Origin: Tretioscincus oriximinensis
Lineage: Eukaryota > Chordata > Lepidosauria > Squamata > Gymnophthalmidae
NCBI GenBank assembly: GCA_022410635.1
Contig: JAJVDF010000194.1
Location: forward strand, 1,613,716 to 1,677,715
Direction: 5' to 3'
Length of the DNA: 64,000 bases
The position numbers and the translations under genes are program-made. Positions 1 to 9,800 of this stretch are shown here, one piece after another (within the stretch, counting starts at the first letter, position 1; each line of letters begins with the position of its first letter). The notes beneath the pieces are model-generated. The model searched no databases, was not told where the DNA came from, and saw only the letters and a list, made by a program, of their open reading frames with translations.

Positions 1-159
1 GATGGATGGATAGAGGATAGATGATGGATGGATAGAGGATAGATGATGGATGGATAGAGGATAGATGATGGATGGATAGAGGATAGATGATGGATAGAGG
101 ATAGATGATGGATAGAGGATAGATGATGGATAGAGGGATAGAGGGATAGAGGGATAGAG

Positions 160-214
<55 letters not shown>
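1..214. repeat. GATA-type compound microsatellite
   Basis: The first part is a roughly 22-bp higher-order unit built from GATGGATGGATAGAGGATAGA, shortening to GATAGAGG units. It resolves into pure (GATA)n from about 160 to 214. The window edge truncates it on the left. Confidence 0.97.
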
Positions 215-215
<1 letters not shown>

Positions 216-250
216 TTAAGGAACCTAACTATCTATTGTCTGCATTGGAC

Positions 251-494
251 TAATCATAATCCAAATCTGATTTGTAATAGGTGCCTTCTTATCAAGAATA
301 GTGGGTGGACCACGTTAATCTGTTCTATATTCATACCAGTGCAGTCTATTCCAGATTAAGCAATAGTGCATCCACACATAGACCACATCTGAGTGAATAC
401 GTGTGTAGTTGCATATCAAATTTCGATTCTAATCTGTGGCAGCACATGTATGCTACTACAGGTATTCCATATCAAGCAAATCTGGATTTATTAA
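251..494 (+). mobile_element. Family B MITE-like repeat, copy 1
   Basis: The left end (TAATCATAATCCAAATCTG) and right end (CAAATCTGGATTTATTAAG) are imperfect inverted repeats. The interior (TTCCAGATTAAGCAATAGTG and neighbours) recurs in reverse at 2330-2590 and in direct orientation at 29335-29585. It has no coding capacity. Three diverged copies with inverted ends suggest a small non-autonomous DNA transposon. The ends are approximate and the superfamily is unknown. Confidence 0.55.
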
Positions 495-867
495 GAGCAA
501 TTTCGCATGGTGACTACATAAAGGACTATAATTAGATAAAGCACATTAGAGAGAAGGGCAATTATATACCACCACAGAACTTGCATACTTAATAAGTAAA
601 TAATATAAGTGGTTCAAATTAAACATTTCCTGAGCATTCCCAGTTTTAGATATGCTTATAGTTTGTGCATATATGTTCAAATATTAGATGTCACCTGTAC
701 ATCTGAGTCTCACAGGATGAGACACTAAAAGCTGTGTGTGACCAAAAGTACTGGTTTTGTCTACACAGGTTAATTAATTTTGCATAATAAAATTGTATTT
801 TCCAACATTAGATCTGTCAGGAATCCACTGTCTTAAAAGCACTCAGCTTTTTGAATCCATAATCTAT
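495..867. other. No recognised feature
   Basis: AT-rich sequence with no coding signal, RNA gene or repeat that I recognise. Confidence 0.5.
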
Positions 868-1286
868 GGCTGCGTGCACACAGCATTTTTCTATCTCGTT
901 TGGCACGCTATGAGGAAGACTCAAGCACACGTGCTAAGCTTTTTTCAGCAGCCGACCCATAATAAATGCCATTTTTCCCAGAATAAACTATTGCTTGGAT
1001 ATTCAGACATCATTCCAGAGGACCCCTGTACTCTCGGGTGTGTATGCATGTGCACAAATTAAATGCGAGATATTAAAACAAGCGAGAATGCAGCAGTTGC
1101 TTCTATTGGCTGTTGAAAGTGAAAAAAAAAACACAACTCAGACTGCACTGCCACCAAATCAATGAGCAATATTACGAAACTGGGGCATTGATCACTGAAT
1201 ACAGATTTGGTGTGCATGGACACACGCTTGCTATATTCCGGAATATAGCTTTGTAGTATTTTTTAAGTCGTCTTGTGCACGCAGCC
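868..1286. mobile_element. Non-autonomous DNA transposon (PIF/Harbinger-like MITE), copy 1
   Basis: The element is 419 bp. It starts GGCTGCGTGCACACAGC and ends TGTGCACGCAGCC, so the termini are inverted repeats of about 13 bp. It is flanked by TAT on both sides. Homologous copies of 430 and 416 bp lie at 40929-41358 and 47931-48346 with the same ends and 3-bp flanks. A 3-bp target duplication suggests the PIF/Harbinger superfamily, but TAT is not the usual TWA target, so the assignment is tentative. Open frames inside are not conserved between copies. Confidence 0.75.
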
Positions 1287-2329
1287 TATGTCTCCATTAA
1301 AACTTCAGTCCTTGGCAACATTTAATGGTGGATGACCTACTCTCAAGTTCCTAGAAACCTGTTCTTAATAAAAAATAAAACAAATCATATTTCAAGATTC
1401 AGTTTCTCTCAGTTTTTCACAAGTCCATCAATAGTCTGCCAGAGGGACTTCATATAAAACTGTTAAAATATTTTCTTCACAGACCTTTATAAGCATGCCT
1501 GCATTTTCATGCAAAACATTGCAGAATGGTCAGCAATTTACAATCCAAACTTTCTTAATTAATTTTTGGCACAGTGCCTTCAATGTACATTCTTTCCCTT
1601 CCAAGTGTATTGGATACAACAGATATTAATTCATAGCTGATCAGAGGGAACATCTGGTTACTATCTGCACTATTATTTCATTTAGATTCTCAAGCGAAGT
1701 CTACTTGTACAGAGACAGGAAATAGCAACCATAAGTCAGAATGAATGAAGGTTGCAACCATTATGTACATATTTACATTTAATGATGACATGATGATGAT
1801 GATGATTTGGCCCTAGAACTGTACTAAACCATAAAGGAGAAATATTTTGTGCCCAATGAATTATGTAACTTATTTTTAATAAATAATAAATTAAGCTATT
1901 GCTTTAGTTAAGAAGTGAGGAGTTGCTACATTGACATAATNGGCTCATCTGATTTTGACCACTCAATGCTACGAGACAGGGGTTGTCAACAAAGATGACA
2001 CCTGTATCAAATTGTCAATCATTTGTGACAAACAAAAGGCTTTGAAATCCTCCGACAAATGCCTGCAGCGATGGGATTTGTGTCTGTGTCACTGTGATGG
2101 TACAAGTAGAAATCAGTCCATTAATCTGTCTCTTCTCTTCCGTTACCTATCAAGCCCCACAGATGGATAAGTAATTGTCTTCTTTGGTCACATTGATGCA
2201 AGCTCTTTAATAAACAATAGTGTTTTTAGAAGCATGATTTAAGAAGTTTAAGAAGAGTGTTCCAGAATAGCATTAATAAAAACTACATATTAAAGTTATT
2301 TATGGTCCTTTGGGCACTTACCATGATAA
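1287..2329. other. No gene; short GAT-repeat tract
   Basis: AT-rich unique-looking sequence. A short (ATG/GAT)n run lies at about 1781-1806 and could be an old LINE tail, but no LINE body is visible beside it. Confidence 0.45.
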
Positions 2330-2590
2330 ACCTGGATTAGTAAATCTGAATTTGCTTAACTCATTTTAGCTGTAGAAGCATAGATCTGCATTAAACAAGT
2401 TGGGGAGTATTCAAGCCTAGATAATGCATGCTACAATGATCAGATTTCTTACCTATCCAATCCACACATAGATGCAATACTGCTTAATCAGAAATAGCAG
2501 AACTGGTACAGAGGTAGAACTGATCATTGTGGTCTACCACAATTNCAGATTAAAGGGTGTTTAGTATATGTAGCTGATATGGATTAGAAT
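2330..2590 (-). mobile_element. Family B MITE-like repeat, copy 2
   Basis: Read on the minus strand this stretch follows copies 1 and 3 closely. It contains the shared GTGGTAGACC segment and the GATTAAGCAGTATTGCATC segment, and ends with the inverted CAAATTCAGATTTACTAATCC terminus. It is diverged, with one N. No clear target duplication was seen. Confidence 0.5.
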
Positions 2591-4139
2591 ACTTTAAACC
2601 AGATTACTAGGTATGTGCATAAAGGGCATATAAGCAACAGGGTATTCCAATTCATGTGCAGTAAATGCATAATATCTGCTCTATATTGCAATGCATATCC
2701 AATAGGAAGAAATATGTGTTGCTTTTGGTATTACTACTAGAAGAGGGGTTTAAAGAATTAGGAAGGATCTTCAAACATTTTTTGCTCATCTTGAAGTACT
2801 GGCTTTACTGCTGCCATTCCTGTCATTTGAGAGGACATACAGGTCCACCAATGAAGATCATATATTAAAAAATAAGAAATGGTTGACTTTGATTATCACC
2901 TTTCAATTCAAAGCAGGAAACTACACTTCAGTTTGGAAGGCAAAGTCTTCTTCTTTGGGTGCTAATGATGATGAGAGAATTCTCAGTCTCCATTTCACAG
3001 CCAAAGGCTACAGCATATAGTGCTACTCTGACACATACTTTTAATCCCTCTTCAATCCTGAAGAACTGGACTAAACTGGGGGGGGGGTGCAGTTCAGCAT
3101 CTAATTAAGACTAGAATTTCAAAATCATAATCCTGCAGGATCTCTTCCATCATTCACCATGATATGACTGAGACGATANAACATTTGCATTAGAAGCTAT
3201 CGTTTTAATTTAATATAAAGGACAAAGGGTGCCTTGTTTCAAGTTCACTCCATTTTCTTCCAAATTACAATCAGAATAAGAGAAGATGAGTTATTTTGCA
3301 ACTCTTTTCCTTTTCCTCTCCAGTACCTCTAGAAGTGTTCATTTCTACAGCCTGAACATATAGGTCTATGAAAAGTTATAGAGATCATGTATCCTATTCA
3401 AAATAGATCAGAGCATTATGACTCTGGTCAGTTCTTAATGTAAATCTAGNTTGACAGCATCACTCATCTTACACTAGCTTACACATGAGTGTCCTAAACT
3501 TTGGAGTCCTTGATTCATGCAATAATAAGGAAAAATATTATTAATGTCTGTTGNGATGTGCATGTCAAAAGCAACAACACCTCCAGTTTGATACTCTGCT
3601 TAGGGGTATGATTGTCACTGATGCGAGTACTTACCATGGCAAACTTTTTCTTGAATTTCCTGGGTTGGTGAAAGTCAGAGTTCTCCAAACTTAAGTGAAC
3701 CCAGGTCTTCATGCACAAGCTAGTTGTAACTGTGACTATGTGTCACTCTCTGGAGAATGGAACTAATGGAAATCCAGCCAACCCAGAGAGTAGTCTGATG
3801 TAAAACACTTGTACAGCACAAAATGTTTTTGCATTATCTGCAAAGAAGGCTGTAGAAAGACATGCTTGACTGGCAAGGAACAACACTTAACATGGTGAGA
3901 GGAGGAAAAAGAAAGAGACTGACAAATAAGCATTGTAAGACCCTTAAGGCACAAGACAAAGGAGAGATGTTTGCTTTAGGTAACAAGTTGGGCACAGCTC
4001 CAAGACAGAAATACTAATATATTTTGAATAAATGTCTTAAATTTAGAACACTATCTTATAGCAAATTCATGAAAGGTAAGGGAAAATAGGGTTGTAATAA
4101 AGCTGTGTGTTGACATCTTTTAGACCAAGAGATCCTATT
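2591..4139. other. No recognised feature
   Basis: AT-rich. Only short homopolymer runs (for example a G run near 3080) stand out. Open frames are short and lack protein-like composition. Confidence 0.5.
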
Positions 4140-4697
4140 TGTTGTATTTTATACGTAGATATTTTTACTCTAGCCTCTATTAGTATTCTATAGTTTGTAA
4201 TATTGAGAAGTTTATTTACTATTGCTTAAAAGTTACTGTTCCAGCCTGTAATTTCAACTTTTGCAGTTTGCTTTCTACTTTGCATTCTTGTCTAACCACT
4301 TTTTCCACCTTTGTAAAACCCCAGCCCAGCCACTTTGTTTCAATAGTAACTTGGCTAATCCTTCATTTCCTCTTCTGGCTGTGTATATGCAAAGTATTAA
4401 CTGAACAATGGTGGATGGTGTTCTGCTGGCCGCATGGTGAGGCAGACTACGGCCCGGAAATGAAGCCTGAAGAACCCCAGAACAAAAGAATAGGCTGGGC
4501 CAAGGCCAGGATGTTTACAGAAGCAAGAGGAGCTTGGGAGATGTTTTGTACCAGCTGACTGCTTGTAACTCCTCCTGGAAGGAAGGTTTTAAAAGACCTG
4601 CCCACCAACAATCTTGGTTGACTTCCTCCTGTTTTTTTCCTGAAGTAAACCACGCTTCCACCTGAGGCCTTTTGTCTGTGTGGTTATTTTTGCAACA
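4140..4697 (+). mobile_element. Solo LTR of an endogenous retrovirus-like element, subfamily 1, copy A
   Basis: About 558 bp, homologous along its length to 58501-59067, and through its 5' half to the LTRs at 59807-60600 and 62403-63173. A TATA-like TTTTAAAAG lies at 4587-4595. It is followed about 50 bp on by GAAGTAAACC, a plausible poly(A) region, then a pyrimidine-rich U5-like end and terminal GCAACA. No gag, pol or env is visible on either side, so this is a solo LTR. The borders are set by homology and the left end is uncertain. I could not find a convincing target duplication. Open frames here are not genes. Confidence 0.65.
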
Positions 4698-5917
4698 GAC
4701 TTCTAAACTTTCTGCTTTTCGTCTGTTCTCTTTATAGCAGACCCCCAGCCAGCCTGTGATATCTCTAGCCCACAATCACAGCTGACTCCCAAGTCCTTTA
4801 AAGGGACAGTAGTAGAAAGATCTAGGTACCGGATGCTTTCTACTCTTATTCTGTGCAAATATCCCAGGATGATTCTGACTTTGCTGGAAAACTGGATTCT
4901 ATTTTAAAAAATGTCATTCCTGGTGCAGCTCAAAGAAGTTAAGTGTTAAAAAACCTACCACACCTTCCTTTTGGTGCCATTTTCAAGTAAGATGAATTCA
5001 TCAACAAAGACTACCTTTCCTTTTTACAGCCAGCAGCTCTGTGGTCCTGTGATAATTCCTTATTAAGTGTTTTAATTCCTCTGACTCACAACAACCATTA
5101 TTTAAAAACCACACTTTGAATTGAAAGGCATTATATTGAACAAGAATCTCTGAGTAAACTCCCTGATGCCTGTTAGCAGACAACACCTGGGATGCAACTG
5201 AAGATGACTTTGGAGAACTTAAAGAGACAAAGCTTCCCCTAATGAATCTCTCTCTTTCAAACTATCCTAGGGCTTTAACACAAGAAAGCCAATTTCTCTC
5301 TCTTTTGTTCTTTTGATCTCTTTTTTTTTGTGAGGCTTTTCTAGCTTAATTTCTATAATACACACACCTAAGCAAGTGTACTAATTGAACCCTGAAGATT
5401 GCCTACTAACTTCATTAGATATCATTCCTATGTGAAGAAGATATCATATTTAACTCTTCTATAGCAAACAGTCTTTCTCAACAAACACTCTTTATTGTGC
5501 CAGGGTTTCTTTTTTCATGTACTCATTTGAATTAAAAAAAGTTGCACCCCAGGTATTTTGCATAAGCTCCAGGTGGCTGTGAATAAACTGAAGCTTTCCA
5601 ATTAAGTAATTTATATTAGAATAAAGCAAGACTGTTATAATGCAGTTTTAAGCATCAGATTTCCCTGGGGGGACTTTTACGACATTTGTGTTCAAACAAT
5701 TTTGTGAGGTCAGGGGATGCAACAAAACTAAATTACGTATGCCAAATCACCTTTATCCAATACATTTTCTTGGATTTTCAAGCAAACGGTTGATATCTAG
5801 GACCTTAAACTCAGAATTCATCTTTCTGTGCTGTTGAAACATTTCTGCAGAAATTGTGAATACTATATCCTAGTCTTTTTGTGTTCTTCATGTTACATGA
5901 CATTTTCTCTATCACAC
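4698..5917. other. No recognised feature
   Basis: AT-rich sequence without recognised genes or repeat families. Confidence 0.45.
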
Positions 5918-6326
5918 AACACAAGGACCAGAGGGCACTCCTTAAAATTGTTGGGTAGAAAAGTGAGAACAGACAAAGGAAAGTATTTTTTCACCCAGAG
6001 GGTCATCGGCCTGTGGAATTTACTTCCTGAAGAGGTAGTAGTAGGCAACAGCTTGGATAGTTTCAAGACAGGACTAGACAGGTTTATGGACACTAAGGGT
6101 ATAAATGGATACTAGGATAGTTGTCTGGATGTCGGCTCCCAGATGGAGCAACAGGCAGGACTCTTGAAATACCATTTGCAGGGAGTCATGAACAGGAGCA
6201 TATTTTGCTTTCCTCTGTTCAGGCTGCCCAGGTGCATCTGGTGGGCCTCTGTGTGACGCAGAATGCTGGACTTGATGGGCTGTGGCCTGATCCAGTATGG
6301 CTCTTCTTATGTTCTTATGTTCTTAA
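5918..6326 (+). mobile_element. CR1 LINE, 3' end with ORF2 C-terminus
   Basis: The reading frame at 5918-6112 encodes the C-terminus of a CR1-type ORF2, with the signature FFTQRVIGLWNLLPEEVVV followed by SFKTGLDRF. It is followed by a roughly 200-bp 3' UTR containing CAACAGGCAG, CTTGAAATACCATTTGC and CTGGACTTGATGGGC. It ends in the CR1-style short repeated octamer (TTCTTATG)n at about 6305-6326. It is 5'-truncated, as is usual for CR1. The same 3' UTR recurs at 29612, 42583 and 48524. The reading frame stays open in the coding part, so this copy is relatively young, but it is only a fragment and cannot be active. Confidence 0.92.
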
Positions 6327-7241
6327 TTGTAAAGAGTATGAGCAGCCAGACATGTAATAAGCATAAAGACTGAAAAATACAGCTGTTATTTTCCTGCTGC
6401 TTAGCCAGGACAGAAAATTCCTTCTGGGGAGAGTGGAAGGCAGGAAATAATATTTCCCAAAAACCATTATCCGAATATAACTATGAAAAAAGTCTATCTA
6501 CCCTGTTTTCCACAAAATAAGACGTCCCCTGAAAATAAGGCATATTAGTGGTTTTGCTGGATTGCTAAATATGAGACATAGCAAAGTTTTTGTTTGTGAT
6601 GTTGGCAAGAAACTTCAATACCATTCATTTTTTGGGTCAACAATAAAATATATCTATCCAACCCAACAATTGAATTATATACCTGTTAAACCAAATTCTA
6701 GTGTTACTATCCTATGTAGCTATGGGAACTTTCATACCTGTGATTGACCATTAGGTTGGGTTTTTATTATGGTAGTGATTATGATTGCTGTACACACTTG
6801 ACCAATAGACTATTGGTCTATTGTTAATTTGAAACCTAACAAAGGATATTGACATTATCAAAATATGTCTGTTATAAATGTTGCTAATCTCAAACACCTT
6901 TGGTTTTTTTGCACAGAGATATTGTTATTCTCTTATGATGAATTCCATTTTTTATTTTACCTTCTTTGGTGTTGCACCCACGGTGTCAATGAAAATAAGA
7001 ACTACTGTTGCATTTTTATTTGTTTGTTTTTCTTCTACCAGAGGCATTGGATTATAAAACTTGGTGTTTTTTTAGCTTCTTCATTTTATGTGGCCACAAC
7101 CTTTCTACATTGCCAAACTGGTAAAAGGTACCAGGTTGANGAAGGCTTTCTTAATGAAAATATTTTGGCTTTGATCAACTTTTTGTTCAAAACGCACATA
7201 GCCTAACACCCTAATCTTCACCACAAATGTAAAATACAGCT
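6327..7241. other. No gene; possible short interspersed motif
   Basis: About 6505-6550 contains AAAATAAGACGTCCCCTGAAAATAAGG written as two ATAAGAC/G-type blocks, resembling a vertebrate dispersed repeat that I cannot name. A perfect 9-bp inverted repeat (GACCAATAG, 1-nt centre) sits at 6800-6818. Nothing else is recognised. Confidence 0.35.
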
Positions 7242-7405
7242 TTAAGAATGTAAGAACACTGAATAGGACTACAGCCAATCTAATCCTGCATTCTGTCTCA
7301 TGCAGTGGTCTACTAATTGCACCTGGATATTCTAATCCAGAAAAAAGGCAAAATCCTCTTCAAATGGCATTTATAGAAATCATGCCAGTCATTCAACACA
7401 GAAAC
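7242..7405 (-). mobile_element. CR1 LINE 3' end, distal part (interrupted copy)
   Basis: Minus-strand CR1 3' UTR. It contains a TAAGAATGTAAGAACAC tail, CCTGCATTCTGTCTCATGCAG, CAATTGCACCTGG-like sequence (position shifted) and CAAATGGCATTT, in the order seen in the copy at 29612. The copy breaks at the LTR at 7406 and resumes at 7989. The last five bases (7401-7405, GAAAC) are one copy of the LTR target duplication. Confidence 0.75.
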
Positions 7406-7983
7406 TGTGATGGCACACCTGGGTTGAGAGGCTCTGGTNTCTGGTCTATGCCCAGGGGCTATCTGTTAACCCTTTGAGATTAGAATCTCCAAACAAAGCA
7501 CTCCAAGCAAGGTATAAAGCAAAATAAACAGTTTTACTTAAAGAAAATAAAGGGTTACTCCACCCCAGGGGCTTATAGAAATAAAATAAAAGTACTTTAC
7601 AAAANATGTTCTCTTGATTGCAGTCCTCTTTCTGGAATGTTTAGGTCTGAAGAATTCTGGACTCCTTTCCAATGGAGCTAAAGGCTGGTCAGAAGCTCCA
7701 AAATGTCTCTTGGACTAATTGGTTAGTTAGTTGCTTAGTTAGTTGGTTAGTGGTAAGGTTGCCTGATTAAGCTGCAAAGGCCTTGAACACCAGACAAAAT
7801 GCAGAACCTTGCCTCTGGGTCTGAGATATGAAAGAGAAACTAACTCAACAGAGGGAGACTTTTATAAAGAAGGTTGGGGCAAACGAAATGTAGCTAACTC
7901 CAAAGGGGGATTCTGAACTCCTCCCCAAAGCTAATACAGAAAGTAGACTACACTAAAGAACTAGGACAAACCAAGACTTCACA
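7406..7983. mobile_element. Solo LTR inserted in CR1, 5-bp target duplication
   Basis: 578 bp, beginning TGTGATGGCACACC and ending AAGACTTCACA. It has TG...CA termini and a 5-bp terminal inversion (TGTGA/TCACA). Both sides carry a perfect 5-bp direct repeat GAAAC (7401-7405 and 7984-7988), and removing the block rejoins a CR1 3' UTR. TATA-like sequence exists on both strands (GGTATAAAGC plus; TTTATAAAAG minus near 7865) and several AATAAA hexamers lie on the plus strand near 7520-7590. The transcriptional orientation is therefore left open. A 5-bp duplication fits several ERV and Ty3/gypsy groups. No internal coding region accompanies it. Confidence 0.8.
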
Positions 7984-8220
7984 GAAACATTGTCTATACA
8001 TTCATTCTAGTAACTATGGATACATTTAATCTCCATGAACCTGTCTACAGTAAATCTATCTTAACTATTATAACCTCTTCTAGATGCAAATTCTACAAAG
8101 AAATGATTCTCTGGGTGGGAANAAATATTTCCCCTTGTCCATCCTAACTGTTCTGCTCATACACTTCAAAGTGTATGGCCTGGTCCTAAAACTGTGCAAT
8201 AAGGGAAATATATCTCTTCA
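7984..8220 (-). mobile_element. CR1 LINE, proximal part of the interrupted copy
   Basis: Starts with the second GAAAC and continues the CR1 minus-strand 3' UTR: CATTCATTCTAGTAACTATG, CCATGAACCTGTCTA, then the region matching the ORF2 C-terminus (GATGCAAATTCTAC, TTCTCTGGGTGGGAA) and TGGCCTGGTCCTAAAACTG. It is more diverged than the copy at 5918, with indels breaking the frame. Confidence 0.75.
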
Positions 8221-9262
8221 TATATATTATTCTTTGAGCTTCAAAAAGTTGAATAAAAATAAAACAAAGCATATTATCAGCAGTGTCTGGGCATCCATCA
8301 TCTTGATATGCAAGCAGCCAAGGAAGGAGTGAGAGCATCTTGTCACTTTTTGCTCCCTCNAGCACATTTAGACTGTTTGTATTGTTCCACATACAAGCTT
8401 TGGTTAGATACACCTGTGTATAAATCTCCAGGAATATTCTGTTGAAGGCGAGGGCAGTCAAACCATTGGCAAGCATTCAAAGCAGTTCTGAGGATTTTTC
8501 TTTCTTCTTTGCACATTGTGTCAACAAACAAAAGCTTCCAAATACTGAAAATACAAGAAACCTAAAGCAACATCTTTTACTTTCCATTTTTATCTCTTTG
8601 AGCATTTCTTCTTTGTCTCTGAGGTCTCTGAGAGCTTCTCGATCTCCAATCTTTTCTACAAACTTTAGAAATCAGTCTCTCTGAACCATTGCCAGTCTCT
8701 ATAGAAATCTAAGCTGTGTTTACAAAACATGCACAGTTTGTTAAATGTAAAGTGATTTTTTTTNAAATCTATCTGCTCTGGCATTTATATCCTATATTTT
8801 CTAAGAAGAATCTACTGTAGGGTAGTGCATAGCACGGTTGTTACTCCATGCTTATCCACACAACACACCTATGAGATACACTATACAGAGAGGCAATGGT
8901 TGGCTAAGGTCATCCAGTGAATTTCCATAACTAGGTGAATTACTAAAGAAGGTATCTCCTCCTGCTGCATCTCCATTTATAGTAGCAGTAGATGCATCAC
9001 AGGACTTGCACAAGCTTTATTGGTGTGACTACCATTAGAGCCATGTTTTTGAAGGGTGTGATTTTGCATATTGCATAGACATGCCATAATTGGCCATGGA
9101 AATGCAACTTCCAACCTGAAAGATAGAGACATGGAAGCATCTTTTTCAGTGACGTATCAGGATACCCTCCTCAGTTGATTGCAACAGAGTTGCCTTGTTC
9201 TTTAAATGAAAATCCAGCCCCATCTCCGTTCAGAATATTTAGCAATAGGCAGCAACACCATG
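8221..9262. other. No recognised feature
   Basis: AT-rich, several N calls, no coding or repeat signal that I recognise. Confidence 0.45.
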
Positions 9263-9344
9263 TATACTGCTCAAAACAATGAAGGGAACACTTTAGCATA
9301 ACAGTGTATGTTAAAATGTTCCTTTAATTGTTTTGAGCAGTGTA
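9263..9344. mobile_element. Short Tc1/mariner-type MITE (palindromic)
   Basis: TA TACTGCTCAAAACAATGAAG ... AATTGTTTTGAGCAGTG TA: about 80 bp with long, nearly perfect terminal inverted repeats and TA at both ends, as expected for a Tc1/mariner target. The end sequence (CACTGCTCAAAA...AAAGGGAACACT-like) matches what I recall of a widespread vertebrate Tc1-like terminal repeat. This copy is an internally deleted, non-coding remnant. Confidence 0.8.
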
Positions 9345-9479
9345 GAATTTACCCTATTTGCTCAGGGAAGATCAGCCATCCATTCACTAAAAATGTTNTT
9401 TGCTCTGGTTTTTCTGTTTGCTCATTTTTTTCCAGTTCAGCAACAGACTTCATAATTTGAATGAAAGCTTCAGAGGGAC

Positions 9480-9800
9480 TTTCCTTACGTGAACATGCTA
9501 AATCTCATGAAACTTTGAGGCTCGCTGTAAAAAGCTCACTGGCTCTCTGCTCAAAGAGGATGCTGGGAATTGTAGAAAAGAAAGGGCAACAATGATTTCT
9601 GGGGCTTCTGATGTCATGAGAACACCAGGAAATGTAACAAGGACAGAGGGAACTGTGCGAAAGACTGAAGGTGATTGGAGATGTACTAGCGAATGTGTTG
9701 TCTTGGTTTTAAAAGAAATAGTGGTTTTAAACTTGTAGTTGGAAATCAGCCTGCATTTACACAACATAAATGAGGTACGCTGTGGCCAGATGGGTCTTTG
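9480..9800 (+). repeat. Dispersed repeat family C, copy 1
   Basis: Shares an ordered set of blocks with 46190-46510: GTGAACATGCTAAATC, TGGCTCT...CAAAGAG, GCTGGGAATTGTAG, GCAATG-like/TGGGGCT, and GTTTTAAAAGAAAT. A weaker copy lies at 22135-22330. It is non-coding. The GCTGGGAATTGTAG core is common in vertebrate hAT-type MITEs, but I did not find terminal repeats, so the class is open. Confidence 0.5.

Noticed and set aside
793..1062. 89-codon open frame
   Set aside because: Lies mostly within the MITE at 868-1286. The frame is not kept in the two sibling copies.
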